NCBI GenBank assembly: GCA_002706765.1
Contig: PAJV01000076.1
Location: forward strand, 124,001 to 188,000
DNA length: 64,000 bases
DNA from: Gimesia sp.
GTDB taxonomy: Bacteria > Planctomycetota > Planctomycetia > Planctomycetales > Planctomycetaceae
Direction: 5' to 3'
Below, piece by piece: positions 26,977 through 36,260 of this stretch (the stretch's first letter is position 1; each line of letters starts with the position of its first letter). The translations under genes were made by a program, and so were the position numbers. Below the pieces are notes generated by a model, which was not told the DNA's origin, made no database searches, and was given only the letters and a program-made list of their open reading frames with translations.

Positions 26977-27531
26977 GTGGCAACAGACACCGAAACGCAA
27001 GAGCCTGGTGTCGATACGGAGGCGGTTGCTTCAACAGAAGCAGCATCCCAGGGGCAATCGAAAGGAAAACTGCTGAAGATTGGCGGATTATTACTCCTGG
27101 TAATTATCCTGCAGATCGGCATTTCTTACTGGCTACTGACTCCACCGGCTCAACCCGCTGAACTGGCAGAAGATACACTTTCGAAAGGGAGTGAAAACCT
27201 GCAGGTAACCACAGCAGAAGTGACTGTTGATAACTTCAGCGTGACGAATAATATCGCCGAACCGGGAGCGACCATTCATGTCACATTTAATCTGGTGGCA
27301 CTGGTCGAGCAAGGGGCCGCTTCTGATTTTGATTCCATGATCAAAGAGAAGAGTAAAGCACGTGTCAAGCAGGCGGTCATCGAAGTCGTGCGAAAATCCA
27401 GTCTGGGTGACCTGAATGATCCACAGTTAAGTACGATGAAACGCATGATGAAAGAGTCCATTAACAAGGTACTCAAAAAAAGTTATGTCATCGAGACTGT
27501 GATCAGCGAATATCGCACAATGACACAATAA
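26977..27531 (+). CDS. fliL: Flagellar basal body-associated protein FliL
   Basis: FliL is a bitopic stator-associated protein. A 25-residue acidic tail, a membrane helix (LLKIGGLLLLVIILQIGISY) and a periplasmic stomatin-like domain (VTNNIAEPGATIHVTFNLVA, then KRMMKESINKVLKKSYVIET) fit the family at 184 residues. The start is GTG 26977 behind AAGGAGG, a strong site. It lies 29 bases before fliN, where fliM would normally follow. Confidence 0.85.
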   Translation: MATDTETQEPGVDTEAVASTEAASQGQSKGKLLKIGGLLLLVIILQIGISYWLLTPPAQPAELAEDTLSKGSENLQVTTAEVTVDNFSVTNNIAEPGATIHVTFNLVALVEQGAASDFDSMIKEKSKARVKQAVIEVVRKSSLGDLNDPQLSTMKRMMKESINKVLKKSYVIETVISEYRTMTQ

Positions 27532-27559
27532 TGCGTGTATAGCATAACAGGATGGTAAC

Positions 27560-28237
27560 GTGGCTGAAGAGAATGACGATCTTCTGGATCCCTCGGAAAT
27601 TGAAAAACTGCTGAATTCTCAAGGCCAGGGTACGCCCGCTGATTCCTCTGCTGCGGGAGGATCAGATGATCTTCTCGATCCTGCGGATATTGAAAAATTA
27701 CTGCAGGGAGCGGGTGCTGCAGAAAACAAGGATGCAGGGAAGTCGGGAAAGGTCGTCAACAATGACGATATCGATTCGCTGTTCAATCAGCATTCGTCCT
27801 CATCAGACGACCAGTCAGGCATGCCTTTTTCGACACGCGAAGAAACGGAAGCATTATTAAATCAGGCGGAAGCGAATCTGGCCGCTGCGATTTCCCCAAA
27901 TCTGGGCCCGGGAAGCGGGATTCCCAGTGATCTGGGGGGAACCAAAGCGTTTGAATTCCCGAACTTTGAGGCAATGGCCAGTAGTCCGGAAGAAGCGATG
28001 AAACTCTCGTCGCTGCAGAATGTGGAACTGGACCTGTGCATTGAATTAGGCAGGACAGAACTGCTGATTGAGGAAGTTTTAAAAATGAAAGAGGGCGTCG
28101 TGGTTCCTCTGGACAAACTGGCGGGGGATCCGGTTGATATTCTGGTCAATGGCCGGATTATCGCACGCGGCGAGGTGCTGGTTCTGAACGATAATTTCTG
28201 CGTCCGTGTCGCAGAGATCATTTCTCCGGAACTGTAA
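27560..28237 (+). CDS. fliN: Flagellar motor switch protein FliN with repeated FliM-like N-terminal motifs
   Basis: The C-terminal 80 residues form the FliN SpoA domain ([20 protein letters not shown], then [20 protein letters not shown] and [18 protein letters not shown]), a C-ring subunit and export-substrate dock. The 140-residue N-terminal part is unusual: [12 protein letters not shown] at 7-18, [12 protein letters not shown] at 37-48, [10 protein letters not shown] at 68-77 and [11 protein letters not shown] at 91-101. Each resembles the single LSQxEIDALL peptide at the N terminus of FliM that binds phosphorylated CheY. FliM itself is missing between fliL and this gene. GTG 27560 follows AGGATGG. 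The count of switch-binding motifs suggests that CheY-type binding moved to FliN, which is inference. Confidence 0.88.
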   Translation: MAEENDDLLDPSEIEKLLNSQGQGTPADSSAAGGSDDLLDPADIEKLLQGAGAAENKDAGKSGKVVNNDDIDSLFNQHSSSSDDQSGMPFSTREETEALLNQAEANLAAAISPNLGPGSGIPSDLGGTKAFEFPNFEAMASSPEEAMKLSSLQNVELDLCIELGRTELLIEEVLKMKEGVVVPLDKLAGDPVDILVNGRIIARGEVLVLNDNFCVRVAEIISPEL

Positions 28238-28295
28238 CAGGCGGCTGAAACACTCGGCTCTGTGAGGCGGGGTGGCTGACGAAATAAAGGATGCG

Positions 28296-29189
28296 ATGAT
28301 TCGTCTTTGTTATATTTTACTGCTGGCATTGCTGTGCTCTCTGATTTGTACTCCGTGCGTACATTCAGCAGACAATCCCGCCTTTTCACAGCCCTCGGAA
28401 TTTCGCAATCCGGGCTATACCGCGGCACCACCCACTCAAAAATATCAACAGCCGATGCGAAGTGGAACGCCGCAGCCAGCAGCACAAAACATGCGGACGA
28501 ACGCTGTGACAGATTCGAATGCAATCAAGCATGTGAGAACACAACCCTTGCCTCAAAGGAGTGAAAGGGAGGTGCGGACAGCCGAGGCAAATCCCATCAC
28601 TCCCCTGGATCGTCCGAATCTGTCGGACCCGGAGTCGACAGGTCAAAGTGTGACTAAACGGGCTCCCTCAATCTGGGGGACCTTCGGCGCCTTGCTGGTT
28701 GTGATTTCAATCATCCTGGTAGGAGCGAAGCTGTTTAAAAAACATCATCCGCTTGGATCAGCGGGCCTGCCTCGAGAAGTGATGGAAGTGCTGGGAAAGA
28801 AACCACTGGACGCGAGACAGACGATTCATTTCGTACGGTGCGGGTCCCGGATTCTCATTCTGGGGTCTTCTCCCGCCGGACTGGAAATGCTCAGCGAAGT
28901 GGTTGATCCCGTGGAAGTCGATCTGATTACAGGTATGTGCCGGGAAGGCGCTGAGTCAGCACGGGCCGCAAATTCATTTCGAAATTTGTTTCAAAGCGTA
29001 CAGAAAAAAGAGGAGCCGCGTTATCCACGGCCGAGCAGGGAACCGATTCATGAATCTGACGAATCAGAGGCGGTTCCGGAACAGGAATCATTTTCCGATT
29101 ATGACTCTGCCGTGAGCCGTCTACAGCAGAAGCTGCTGCATTCACCGCGCCAGACCCTGAATGAGCGTGCGGAGTCGGATCATGCATAG
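28296..29189 (+). CDS. fliO: FliO-like flagellar biosynthesis protein
   Basis: FliO helps assemble the FliP ring of the export gate. The protein has a signal peptide ([20 protein letters not shown]), a 100-residue Pro/Gln-rich periplasmic part, a membrane helix ([20 protein letters not shown]) and a cytosolic beta domain ([20 protein letters not shown]). The last 75 residues are polar and probably disordered. ATG 28296 (297 aa) has AAAGG five bases upstream; a GTG at 28272 is in frame but would put charged residues before the signal peptide. The 3' end overlaps fliP by eight bases. Confidence 0.8.
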   Translation: MIRLCYILLLALLCSLICTPCVHSADNPAFSQPSEFRNPGYTAAPPTQKYQQPMRSGTPQPAAQNMRTNAVTDSNAIKHVRTQPLPQRSEREVRTAEANPITPLDRPNLSDPESTGQSVTKRAPSIWGTFGALLVVISIILVGAKLFKKHHPLGSAGLPREVMEVLGKKPLDARQTIHFVRCGSRILILGSSPAGLEMLSEVVDPVEVDLITGMCREGAESARAANSFRNLFQSVQKKEEPRYPRPSREPIHESDESEAVPEQESFSDYDSAVSRLQQKLLHSPRQTLNERAESDHA

Positions 29190-30153
29190 CCGGGGGGGCG
29201 TTCCAGAACGGAAAACAGTAAAAGTAACTGAGCCAGGAAGCCAATGCCTGCTGTGGTGGCTGGTCATGCTCTGTCTGGTTCTGTCTGAGCAGAATGTCCA
29301 GGCACAACCGCAGGCATCGAACCAGGCATTATCCAATCAGGGGGTTGCCAGCCAGAATTCTCCCCAGGCACCCGTTCAACCGGTATTTGTGCCGCAGGAT
29401 AACCGGCAGGGTGGAGCAGGTGTGCCTGAGTTGCTGGATGTCGAACAGATGACATCGCCTCAGGGACTCAATTCGACATTGAAGCTGTTTCTGCTGCTGA
29501 CGGTGTTGAGCCTGGCACCTTCGATTCTGATCATGACGACGAGTTTTATTCGTTTTGTGATCGTATTCGGGTTGCTGCGACAGGCGTTGGGAACTCAGCA
29601 ATTACCGCCCAACCAGGTGCTGACTTCATTAAGTCTGTTTTTGACGATCATGGTCATGGCACCGATCTGGGAAAAAGCTTATGAAGAGGGCATTGTGCCT
29701 TATACGAAACAGTCTCAGCAGGCCCCCGTTTCCCTGGAAGCCGCTTTTCAGAAAACCGTGGCACCTTTGCGGAAATTTATGAGTGATCAGATTGAATTAA
29801 CCGGCAACTCCGACACGGTCTGGATGTTTCTGGATTATCAGCAGCCTCTGCCCGGTTCTCCCGGAGCGGATACGTATCAGGAGCCTAAGGATTACGACGA
29901 TGTGCCACTGACGGTTTTGCTGCCCGCCTATATGTTAAGTGAAGTCAAGACGGCGTTTCTAATTGGTTTTCAGTTGTATCTGCCTTTCATCGTGATCGAT
30001 ATGGTGATCAGTTCCATCCTGATCAGCATGGGGATGATGATGCTGCCCCCCGTCCTGATTTCATTACCCTTTAAAATTCTGTTGTTTGTATTGATTGATG
30101 GCTGGTTACTGACGGTCGGGATGTTACTCGAAAGTATCAGGGCCGTCGGCTGA
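29182..30153 (+). CDS. fliP: Flagellar export gate protein FliP
   Basis: FliP pentamers form the core of the type III export gate. A signal peptide ([20 protein letters not shown]) precedes a 60-residue Gln/Pro-rich region, then the family core: [40 protein letters not shown] and [20 protein letters not shown]. The C-terminal block holds ELKTAF-like [20 protein letters not shown] and [23 protein letters not shown] 29182 (323 aa) has GGAG at 29170-29173 and overlaps the fliO stop; ATG 29161 is an alternative. Gene order fliO-fliP-fliQ-fliR-flhB is canonical. Confidence 0.94.
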   Translation: MHSRGGVPERKTVKVTEPGSQCLLWWLVMLCLVLSEQNVQAQPQASNQALSNQGVASQNSPQAPVQPVFVPQDNRQGGAGVPELLDVEQMTSPQGLNSTLKLFLLLTVLSLAPSILIMTTSFIRFVIVFGLLRQALGTQQLPPNQVLTSLSLFLTIMVMAPIWEKAYEEGIVPYTKQSQQAPVSLEAAFQKTVAPLRKFMSDQIELTGNSDTVWMFLDYQQPLPGSPGADTYQEPKDYDDVPLTVLLPAYMLSEVKTAFLIGFQLYLPFIVIDMVISSILISMGMMMLPPVLISLPFKILLFVLIDGWLLTVGMLLESIRAVG

Positions 30154-30204
30154 ACCGGGGCGCTCCCCTTGCGCCCGCATCGTTCTTAATTTCAGGTAAA
30201 TGTC

Positions 30205-30471
30205 ATGAATACATCCACTGTTCTCGATCTGGGACGCGAAGGCCTGTTGATCATGCTGGAAGTCAGCGGCCCGGTCATGCTGACTGCCGTTGTGGTAGGG
30301 CTGGTGATCAGCATTGGACAGGCTGTCACACAGATTCAGGATCAGACCATCAGCTTCGTTCCCAAAATTGTCGCGATGGTACTGGCGATCCTGTATACAC
30401 TGCCCTGGATCACCTCATTAATGGTCGAATACAGTACAAATTTGATTACCAATATTCCGACTCGTCTGTAA
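30205..30471 (+). CDS. fliQ: Flagellar export gate protein FliQ
   Basis: FliQ is a two-helix export-gate subunit. At 88 residues it has the normal size, with PVMLTAVVVGLVISIGQAVT, IQDQTISFVPKIVAMVLAIL and a final amphipathic helix. TCAGGTAA precedes the ATG. The gene lies between fliP and fliR, as in most flagellar clusters. Confidence 0.94.
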   Translation: MNTSTVLDLGREGLLIMLEVSGPVMLTAVVVGLVISIGQAVTQIQDQTISFVPKIVAMVLAILYTLPWITSLMVEYSTNLITNIPTRL

Positions 30472-30509
30472 CTGCCGGTTTACAATGACCCAGGAAAACA
30501 ACACGTCCC

Positions 30510-31499
30510 GTGAGCGAACTCCTCGATCAATATGTGATGAATCCGATACTGCAACTGGCGCCGGGACAGTTGCTGCAGTGGGCGATGCTGCAGTTTTATG
30601 CATTCACGCTGGTCCTTGTAAGGATCAGTGGGCTGATGATTATCGGTCCCGTGTTCGGGCAGCCGATTTTCCCCACGAATATCCGCATCCTGTTGATCGT
30701 GAGTCTGTCACTGCTGATTACTCCGACTTTGCATGACCAGACGACCGTCGGATTTTATCAACTGGATATCAACCAGGATCAGCGGCTCAGCCAGGATGAG
30801 GTTCCGAAGCATCTTCAGGACCGGTTTGATGATCTGATCGTTACTGCAGGCCGACAGGCGACCCAGGAACTGACCGTCAATGATTACCGGTTCGTAACGC
30901 GGATGCCGAATTCGCTGCTGGATTATGCCTGGTCGATTATGGGAGAATTAACACTCGGATTTTCGCTGGGGCTGGGCGTTTATATCATTCTGCTCAGTCT
31001 GCAAATGGCCGGGCAGATGATCGATCAGCAGGCGGGTATGGCGCTGGGCGAGGTCTTTAATCCCGGCTTTGACATGAATGCCTCACTCAGTGGTCAGTAT
31101 CTTTATTTTATAGGCATCTCCGTCTTCCTGTTGATGGAGCCGATCAATGGTCATCTGTTAATGCTGTCCTCCCTGATTGATACCTTCCAGGTGTTTCCGG
31201 TAGGGGAGGGGATCGTTTCCACGAATACACTGGATCTGCTGCAGACGCTGATGCACCAGTCCCTGGTACTTTCGATTAAAGTCGCAGCCCCGTTACTGGC
31301 AATCAGCGCGCTAATCTCAATTTCCATGGGTTACCTCGGCCATACGGTCCCCCAGATCAATGTGCTGGTAATTGGCTTTCCAATTCGAGCGATGATCAGC
31401 CTGATTGTTCTGGTTTTCACTCTGTCGGGGGCCGCGGATATTGTGGTGGAATCCATCCCTTCTGCCATTGACCAGTTAAGTCGCAGTACTGTTTTATAA
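30510..31499 (+). CDS. fliR: Flagellar export gate protein FliR with an EF-hand-like insertion
   Basis: FliR closes the FliP/FliQ export gate. Hydrophobic helices, MALGEVFNPGFDMNASLSGQ and the C-terminal IGFPIRAMISLIVLVFTLSG identify the family at 329 residues. Between the second and third helices (about 75-135) lies an extra soluble segment. Within it, residues 86-97 read DINQDQRLSQDE, the D-x-N-x-D-x-R-x-S-x-x-E pattern of a calcium-binding EF-hand loop, followed by a PKHLQDRFDDL helix like those in planctomycete EF-hand proteins. Calcium binding has not been shown and is inferred. The start is GTG 30510 within the sequence CCCGTGAGCGAA. Confidence 0.9.
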   Translation: MSELLDQYVMNPILQLAPGQLLQWAMLQFYAFTLVLVRISGLMIIGPVFGQPIFPTNIRILLIVSLSLLITPTLHDQTTVGFYQLDINQDQRLSQDEVPKHLQDRFDDLIVTAGRQATQELTVNDYRFVTRMPNSLLDYAWSIMGELTLGFSLGLGVYIILLSLQMAGQMIDQQAGMALGEVFNPGFDMNASLSGQYLYFIGISVFLLMEPINGHLLMLSSLIDTFQVFPVGEGIVSTNTLDLLQTLMHQSLVLSIKVAAPLLAISALISISMGYLGHTVPQINVLVIGFPIRAMISLIVLVFTLSGAADIVVESIPSAIDQLSRSTVL

Positions 31500-31520
31500 A
31501 TCGATTGAAAATGTGGCAGC

Positions 31521-32600
31521 ATGGCTGAGAACGATACGGGAGAAAAAACAGAGCAGCCCACCGATCGCCGGCGCAATGAAGCCCGCGAAAAGGGAAACAT
31601 TGCGAAAAGTACCGACCTGAATGCAGCCGGAATGATGCTGGCAACAGCCGCGGTCCTGTATTTTTTTGCTGTACGCCTCAGTAGCGACATGAAAAATCTG
31701 ATGGAAGTTTCACTGACGACCCCGGTCTGGTTGCGCGTGGATCCGCCATTACTCATCGAGCGCTGTGAATCCATTATCGAACTGTTCCTGGAGGGGACGG
31801 TGGTGATGATGGTGGTGTTATTTGTCGCAGCGGTCTGCCTGAACCTCGTGCAGGTCGGTTTCATGATGACTCCCGATGTGCTCCAGCTCAAGTGGGAGCG
31901 TCTGAATCCGATCGAAGGCGCCAAGCGGATCATTTCCATTCGTGGCCTGGTCAAGCTGGGAGTAAGCCTGGCAAAGCTCAGTCTGCTGGTGCTGATCGCT
32001 GCCTGGTTCAGTTACCTGGTGTTTCCCAGCTTTCTGGCATTGATGGGGGCACCTCCGGAAACGATTCTGCGTGATATTTTTAATTCGACTATTGAACTGG
32101 GGCTGTTGCTGGCGCTGGCCTTGATCATCCTGGGGGGACTGGATTTTGCCTTCCAGAAATGGAAGCATGAAAAAGACCTGATGATGAGTAAACAGGAAAT
32201 CCGTGAAGAAATGAAATCGATGGATGGGGATCCGTTAATTCGCCAACGACGTCGGGAAGCGCACCGCAAGCTGGCGACTTCGCAGGAACTCTCCAAGGTG
32301 GCGAGTGCGGATGTCGTGATTACAAACCCGACACATATATCGATTGCCATCAAGTATGATCCGGAATCGATGCCCGCACCCGTGGTGGTGGCAAAGGGAG
32401 CAGGGGAGATTGCATTCCAGATCCGAAAGATTGCCAACGAAAATGGAATTCCCATTATCGAGCGGAAAGCGCTGGCACGGCAAATGTACCGCGATGTGAA
32501 AACCGGACAGGAAATTCCCTTTGAATTATACGAGGTATTCGTTGAAATTATGGCCTACGTTTACAGTCTGACTGGTAAAACCATGCCGGATCAACGTTAA
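31521..32600 (+). CDS. flhB: Flagellar export specificity switch protein FlhB
   Basis: FlhB controls the change from rod/hook to filament export. It has four membrane helices and a cytosolic C-terminal domain with the autocleavage motif NPTH at 269-272, in context SADVVITNPTHISIAIKYDP. The opening GEKTEQPTDRRRNEAREKGN is typical. The length of 359 residues is normal. It is the last gene of the flagellar block; flhA, which usually follows, is not here. Confidence 0.95.
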   Translation: MAENDTGEKTEQPTDRRRNEAREKGNIAKSTDLNAAGMMLATAAVLYFFAVRLSSDMKNLMEVSLTTPVWLRVDPPLLIERCESIIELFLEGTVVMMVVLFVAAVCLNLVQVGFMMTPDVLQLKWERLNPIEGAKRIISIRGLVKLGVSLAKLSLLVLIAAWFSYLVFPSFLALMGAPPETILRDIFNSTIELGLLLALALIILGGLDFAFQKWKHEKDLMMSKQEIREEMKSMDGDPLIRQRRREAHRKLATSQELSKVASADVVITNPTHISIAIKYDPESMPAPVVVAKGAGEIAFQIRKIANENGIPIIERKALARQMYRDVKTGQEIPFELYEVFVEIMAYVYSLTGKTMPDQR

Positions 32601-32813
32601 ACGTACAGAGGATGAACCCAGGCATAGTGTCAGGAGTGCCGACGGTTAAAACGAACTGAAAACCAGTCGAGCAAGATCCGCGGATACCTGATTTTCATTA
32701 ACAAAAGCGGGTTTTCCTGCAGTGTTCTCTGGTGTTTCACTGCCAGACTCACCAAGATATTGAAATGGAATCAGGTAGTGATATAACGTTTCTGGAGTTT
32801 GTGAGGTGGTGGA

Positions 32814-34154
32814 ATGCGTTGGGAACATCCGGTTCAGTTCGCATCGCAGAGTGATGTTGGCTTTCGGCGCAGGAATAACGAAGATTCGATCTCGGTTCGT
32901 ATCTGTAAAGATCAGGAAAGCTGGCGAGACCACGGGCATTTCTTTCTGGTTGCTGATGGGATGGGCGGCCATGCCGTGGGGGAACTGGCAAGTAAGATTG
33001 CTTCGGAAACGGTGCCTCACACCTTCTTCAAAAATAAACCGGGGCCTGTTGCCAAATCGCTGAAATCTGCGATTGAAGTTGCGAACCAGGCAATCAATGA
33101 GCGGGGGATGGCCAATCGCGAATTCATGCGCATGGGGACAACCTGCAGTTCTTTGTGTCTCTGTTCTGAAGGCGCCGTGATTGGTCATGTGGGGGACAGT
33201 CGCGTCTACCGCGTGCGGGAAAATCGCATAGATCAACTGACGTTTGACCATAGCCTGCAGTGGGAACTGATTCGACAGGGTCGGATGAAACCCGAAGAAG
33301 TTTACATGAACGAGCCCCGCAATGTCATTACGCGCTCACTGGGCCCCGAGCCGGTGGTCAAAGTTGATATCGAAGGGCCTTATACGGTTCTGGAAGGGGA
33401 TCGTTATATCCTGTGCAGTGACGGCTTGACCTGTCATCTCAAAGACGAAGAGATCGGGATGATAGCCAGGTACCTGGAACCGAGTGATGCCTGCCGTCTG
33501 ATGATTAATCTTGCCAATTTAAGGGGCGGTTCAGATAACATCTCGGTCATCGTGGTGCGTGTGGGAGAGTTACCGGACGTGAATTTACCTCAGGAAAAAG
33601 CACCTGAACCTGAGCCGGAACTCGAACTCGAACGCGACTATCGAGAGTGGTTCTGGCTGGCCGGGGTCTGGGTGGCTTCGTTGATGGTGGCAGCAGGAAT
33701 TCTGATGTGGATTTTGACCCGATTTGACCGGGGGGAATTTCTGACTTTTGGGGGGATGTCTCTGCTGGTGATGTTGCTGGTCCGCAAAGTATTTGCACAG
33801 CGTGAATCCAATAAGCGCGAGGAGTATCTGGATAAAAGCAAGACCATCGAGTGGAAGCCGTATCGATCTGAAAAGCTGAAGTTTAATACGGACTTTCTGC
33901 AGTATCTGACCACCATGGAGTCCGAATTGCAGCGGGCGGCAATGGAAGAAGAATGGACGATCGAATGGTCCGAGCACAACAAAATCTATTACGAAGCCAA
34001 AGAAGAGCTGGAGCAGAAGAAGTATCTGCATGCGTTTCGCGATTTTTCCCGCGCCATTGATATCCTGATGACGGGTCTGCATTCTTACCGTAAAGAGATG
34101 GTGCACCAGGCACGCTGGAAAAAAGGACCTCCCAGCACTTCCCAGGAGGATTGA
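32814..34154 (+). CDS. Membrane-anchored PP2C-type Ser/Thr protein phosphatase
   Basis: Residues 1-245 are a bacterial PP2C (PrpC/Stp) domain that removes phosphate from Ser/Thr with two metal ions. Motifs are RRRNNEDSISVR, FLVADGMGGHAVGELASKIA (metal Asp), IGHVGDSRVYRVREN, YILCSDGLTCHLKDEEI and GGSDNISVIVVRVG. Two membrane helices follow (WFWLAGVWVASLMVAAGILM and GGMSLLVMLLVRKVF), then a 120-residue charged helical tail. GAGGTGG lies just before ATG 32814. It opens the signalling block that links the flagellar cluster to the sensor kinase and NtrC-type regulator; its substrate and any partner kinase are not visible. Confidence 0.88.
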   Translation: MRWEHPVQFASQSDVGFRRRNNEDSISVRICKDQESWRDHGHFFLVADGMGGHAVGELASKIASETVPHTFFKNKPGPVAKSLKSAIEVANQAINERGMANREFMRMGTTCSSLCLCSEGAVIGHVGDSRVYRVRENRIDQLTFDHSLQWELIRQGRMKPEEVYMNEPRNVITRSLGPEPVVKVDIEGPYTVLEGDRYILCSDGLTCHLKDEEIGMIARYLEPSDACRLMINLANLRGGSDNISVIVVRVGELPDVNLPQEKAPEPEPELELERDYREWFWLAGVWVASLMVAAGILMWILTRFDRGEFLTFGGMSLLVMLLVRKVFAQRESNKREEYLDKSKTIEWKPYRSEKLKFNTDFLQYLTTMESELQRAAMEEEWTIEWSEHNKIYYEAKEELEQKKYLHAFRDFSRAIDILMTGLHSYRKEMVHQARWKKGPPSTSQED

Positions 34155-34307
34155 TGACAGGGAAGTCTAAACGGCACACTGATGGAAGTGCAGCCTTTTG
34201 TACACTTTGGAATCTTTGTAATTTTAACATTGGACTCCAGCCCGGTTTCAGATATGATCCGTCCCTTATTTCAGTGACTCTGAAGGACTTGTGACACGGA
34301 GGTCAGT

Positions 34308-35870
34308 GTGTTCTTTACTCAAACAATCAGGCGCAAGCTGGGGCTCGGGCTGGGGATTATCTTCTTCATGCTGATTATCATGGCCTATGGCGCTGTGTCT
34401 GGTTTACAGTCTTATCACAATACGGTTTATGAGTTTAAGTACTCGCTGGATAACCTGCCCAACCGTGATCGCATGATTGTCTCTGTGGTCGCCCTCAATG
34501 AACCTCTGCAGAGAATTCGCCAGTCCCGTCCGGCTGCCAGTGCGCATTATCAGCAGGAGTTCGATAAACAGGTGCTGGAAGTAGAGACGGAAATTAAGGA
34601 CTTTCTCAAAAAAGTGGATCGGTTGCCCGCGGACCCGGCAATCAAAAACTGGAAAGGCTTCGTTGAATCACAATTGAGCGGACACAGTGCCTGCATGTCA
34701 ATCCTGAATCAGCTGAAGTTGATGAAGGTGCAACTGGAGGATCCCCAGCAACGCCTTAAAGTGGCTGAGCAGATGATTCTCGAAGTAGCACATCTGGAAA
34801 CACTGATCCTGGAAGTACGTGATGTTCCTTCTGGCACGAAGGCTGTTCTGACACGTGCTTCTTCGGTTTATCGTTCCCGCTTTAACCTGGTCTGGGTGAC
34901 CTGCGTCGTCGTGTTTGTCACATTTGGCTGTCTGATCTGGTATGGTTACCGTACTGTGCTTGCGCCGATTCAGGCATTGCACGAAGGGGCACGGATCGTC
35001 GCCCAGGGGCATTTTGACCACCATTTCGAAATCAAATCGAACGATGAGATGGGGGAACTGGCGGTCGCATTCAACAAGATGACCATGCGGTTCAAAGAGA
35101 AACGGGACGAATTGAATCATAAGGTGGACGAGCGGAGTAAACAGCTGGTTCGCTCAGAACGCCTCGCGGGAATTGGTGTGCTGGCAGCAGGGGTGGCACA
35201 TGAAATCAATAATCCGCTGTCTGCTATTTCGATGGCATCGGAATCTTTACAGGGACGCATGGTCGACCTGAAACCACATTGTGAGAATGCGGATATCGAA
35301 GTCGTCGAGCAGTACCTGGGGTTAATTCAGCGGGAATCGATGCGTTGTCGCGAGATCACCTCAAAGCTGCTGGATTTTTCCCGTGGCCAGAATTCCGTTC
35401 GCAGTCAGAATGATCTTGTGTCTGTCATTCATGAAGTCTGCTCGATGGTCAATTTGATCAAGCGTCTCAAAGGCAGAAACATACATTTCTCAGATCACAA
35501 GCCCTGTAATGCGGAATTTAATCCTGCCGAAATCAAGCAGGTGGTTCTCAATATCATGACCAATGCAATGGAATCGATGGAAGTGGGTGGAAATCTGGAA
35601 ATCGAGGTCCAGGAACACGTTGATTCCGTTACGCTGATTTTTCGGGACGATGGTCGGGGTATGACCCAGGAAGTCAAAGAAAGCCTGTTTGATCCCTTCT
35701 TTACGCAACGGGCAGATGGAACAGGGACGGGCCTGGGTATGTCAATCACACATCGGATCGTAAAAGATCATGGAGGTGAGATCGAAGTGGAAAGTCCCGG
35801 CCCCGGTAAGGGGAGTACAATTTTTGTGGAACTGCCGAAAAAGACTAAGATGCAAAGTGCAGCAGCATAA
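34308..35870 (+). CDS. Sensor histidine kinase (HAMP-HisKA-HATPase)
   Basis: This is a membrane sensor kinase of NtrB/ZraS type. TM1 (LGLGLGIIFFMLIIMAYGAV) and TM2 (VTCVVVFVTFGCLIWYG) flank a helical periplasmic sensor of about 150 residues. After TM2 comes a HAMP domain, the H-box AAGVAHEINNPLSAISMASE with the phospho-accepting His, and a HATPase with NIMTNAMESME, DDGRGM and GTGTGLGMSITHRIVKDHGG. The start is GTG 34308 with GGAGG nearby. Its likely partner is the NtrC-type regulator encoded next; this is inferred from adjacency and family type. Confidence 0.9.
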   Translation: MFFTQTIRRKLGLGLGIIFFMLIIMAYGAVSGLQSYHNTVYEFKYSLDNLPNRDRMIVSVVALNEPLQRIRQSRPAASAHYQQEFDKQVLEVETEIKDFLKKVDRLPADPAIKNWKGFVESQLSGHSACMSILNQLKLMKVQLEDPQQRLKVAEQMILEVAHLETLILEVRDVPSGTKAVLTRASSVYRSRFNLVWVTCVVVFVTFGCLIWYGYRTVLAPIQALHEGARIVAQGHFDHHFEIKSNDEMGELAVAFNKMTMRFKEKRDELNHKVDERSKQLVRSERLAGIGVLAAGVAHEINNPLSAISMASESLQGRMVDLKPHCENADIEVVEQYLGLIQRESMRCREITSKLLDFSRGQNSVRSQNDLVSVIHEVCSMVNLIKRLKGRNIHFSDHKPCNAEFNPAEIKQVVLNIMTNAMESMEVGGNLEIEVQEHVDSVTLIFRDDGRGMTQEVKESLFDPFFTQRADGTGTGLGMSITHRIVKDHGGEIEVESPGPGKGSTIFVELPKKTKMQSAAA

Positions 35871-36260
35871 TGCTTTAGTGACATTCTCAGCTGATTGACT
35901 TTCTGCGATTCTCCGATTGCCACGATTTTCAAAATCTGATATTACACGTCTCTCCCCACAAATGATTCACACAAAGTTCACGATACAGGAGAAAAAGGAT
36001 GTTCTCTGTACTGCAGGCAAATCTCAGTCTTTCTGTTCCTGATTTGACACAGTTCGTGCAGAGAAAGGTCCTGGATGGAGTCCCGGTTCCGGGGCTGCAG
36101 CTTTGAGTATCGATACTGAAGAACAGGATGAGCCAGTTCACTGCGAGCCGGCTTTCTTCAGCGCCTTTCTAATAATCCTTCCTGAATACCATTCGGTTAT
36201 GTAATTTGTTAAATGGCTTTCTCTTTGACAGGATGTCAGAGCAGGAAGAAGGAGCACAAC
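35871..36260 (+). other. Gap between sensor kinase and response regulator
   Basis: About 390 bases without a supportable gene. The sequence is AT-leaning in part. A sigma-54-like element at 36045-36060 (TGACAC-N5-GTGCA) departs from consensus at the invariant GG and is not convincing. AAGGAG at 36249-36254 is the ribosome site of the following gene. Confidence 0.4.

Noticed and set aside
32646-33251. 201-codon minus-strand frame over the start of the PP2C gene
   Set aside because: The plus-strand PP2C motifs explain the sequence; the minus-strand frame has no domain pattern and is a shadow.
36045-36060. Sigma-54 promoter-like TGACAC-N5-GTGCA before the NtrC-type gene
   Set aside because: The invariant GG of the -24 element is GA and the TTGC of the -12 element is GTGC; it lies 200 bases from the start codon. 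Too weak to call.
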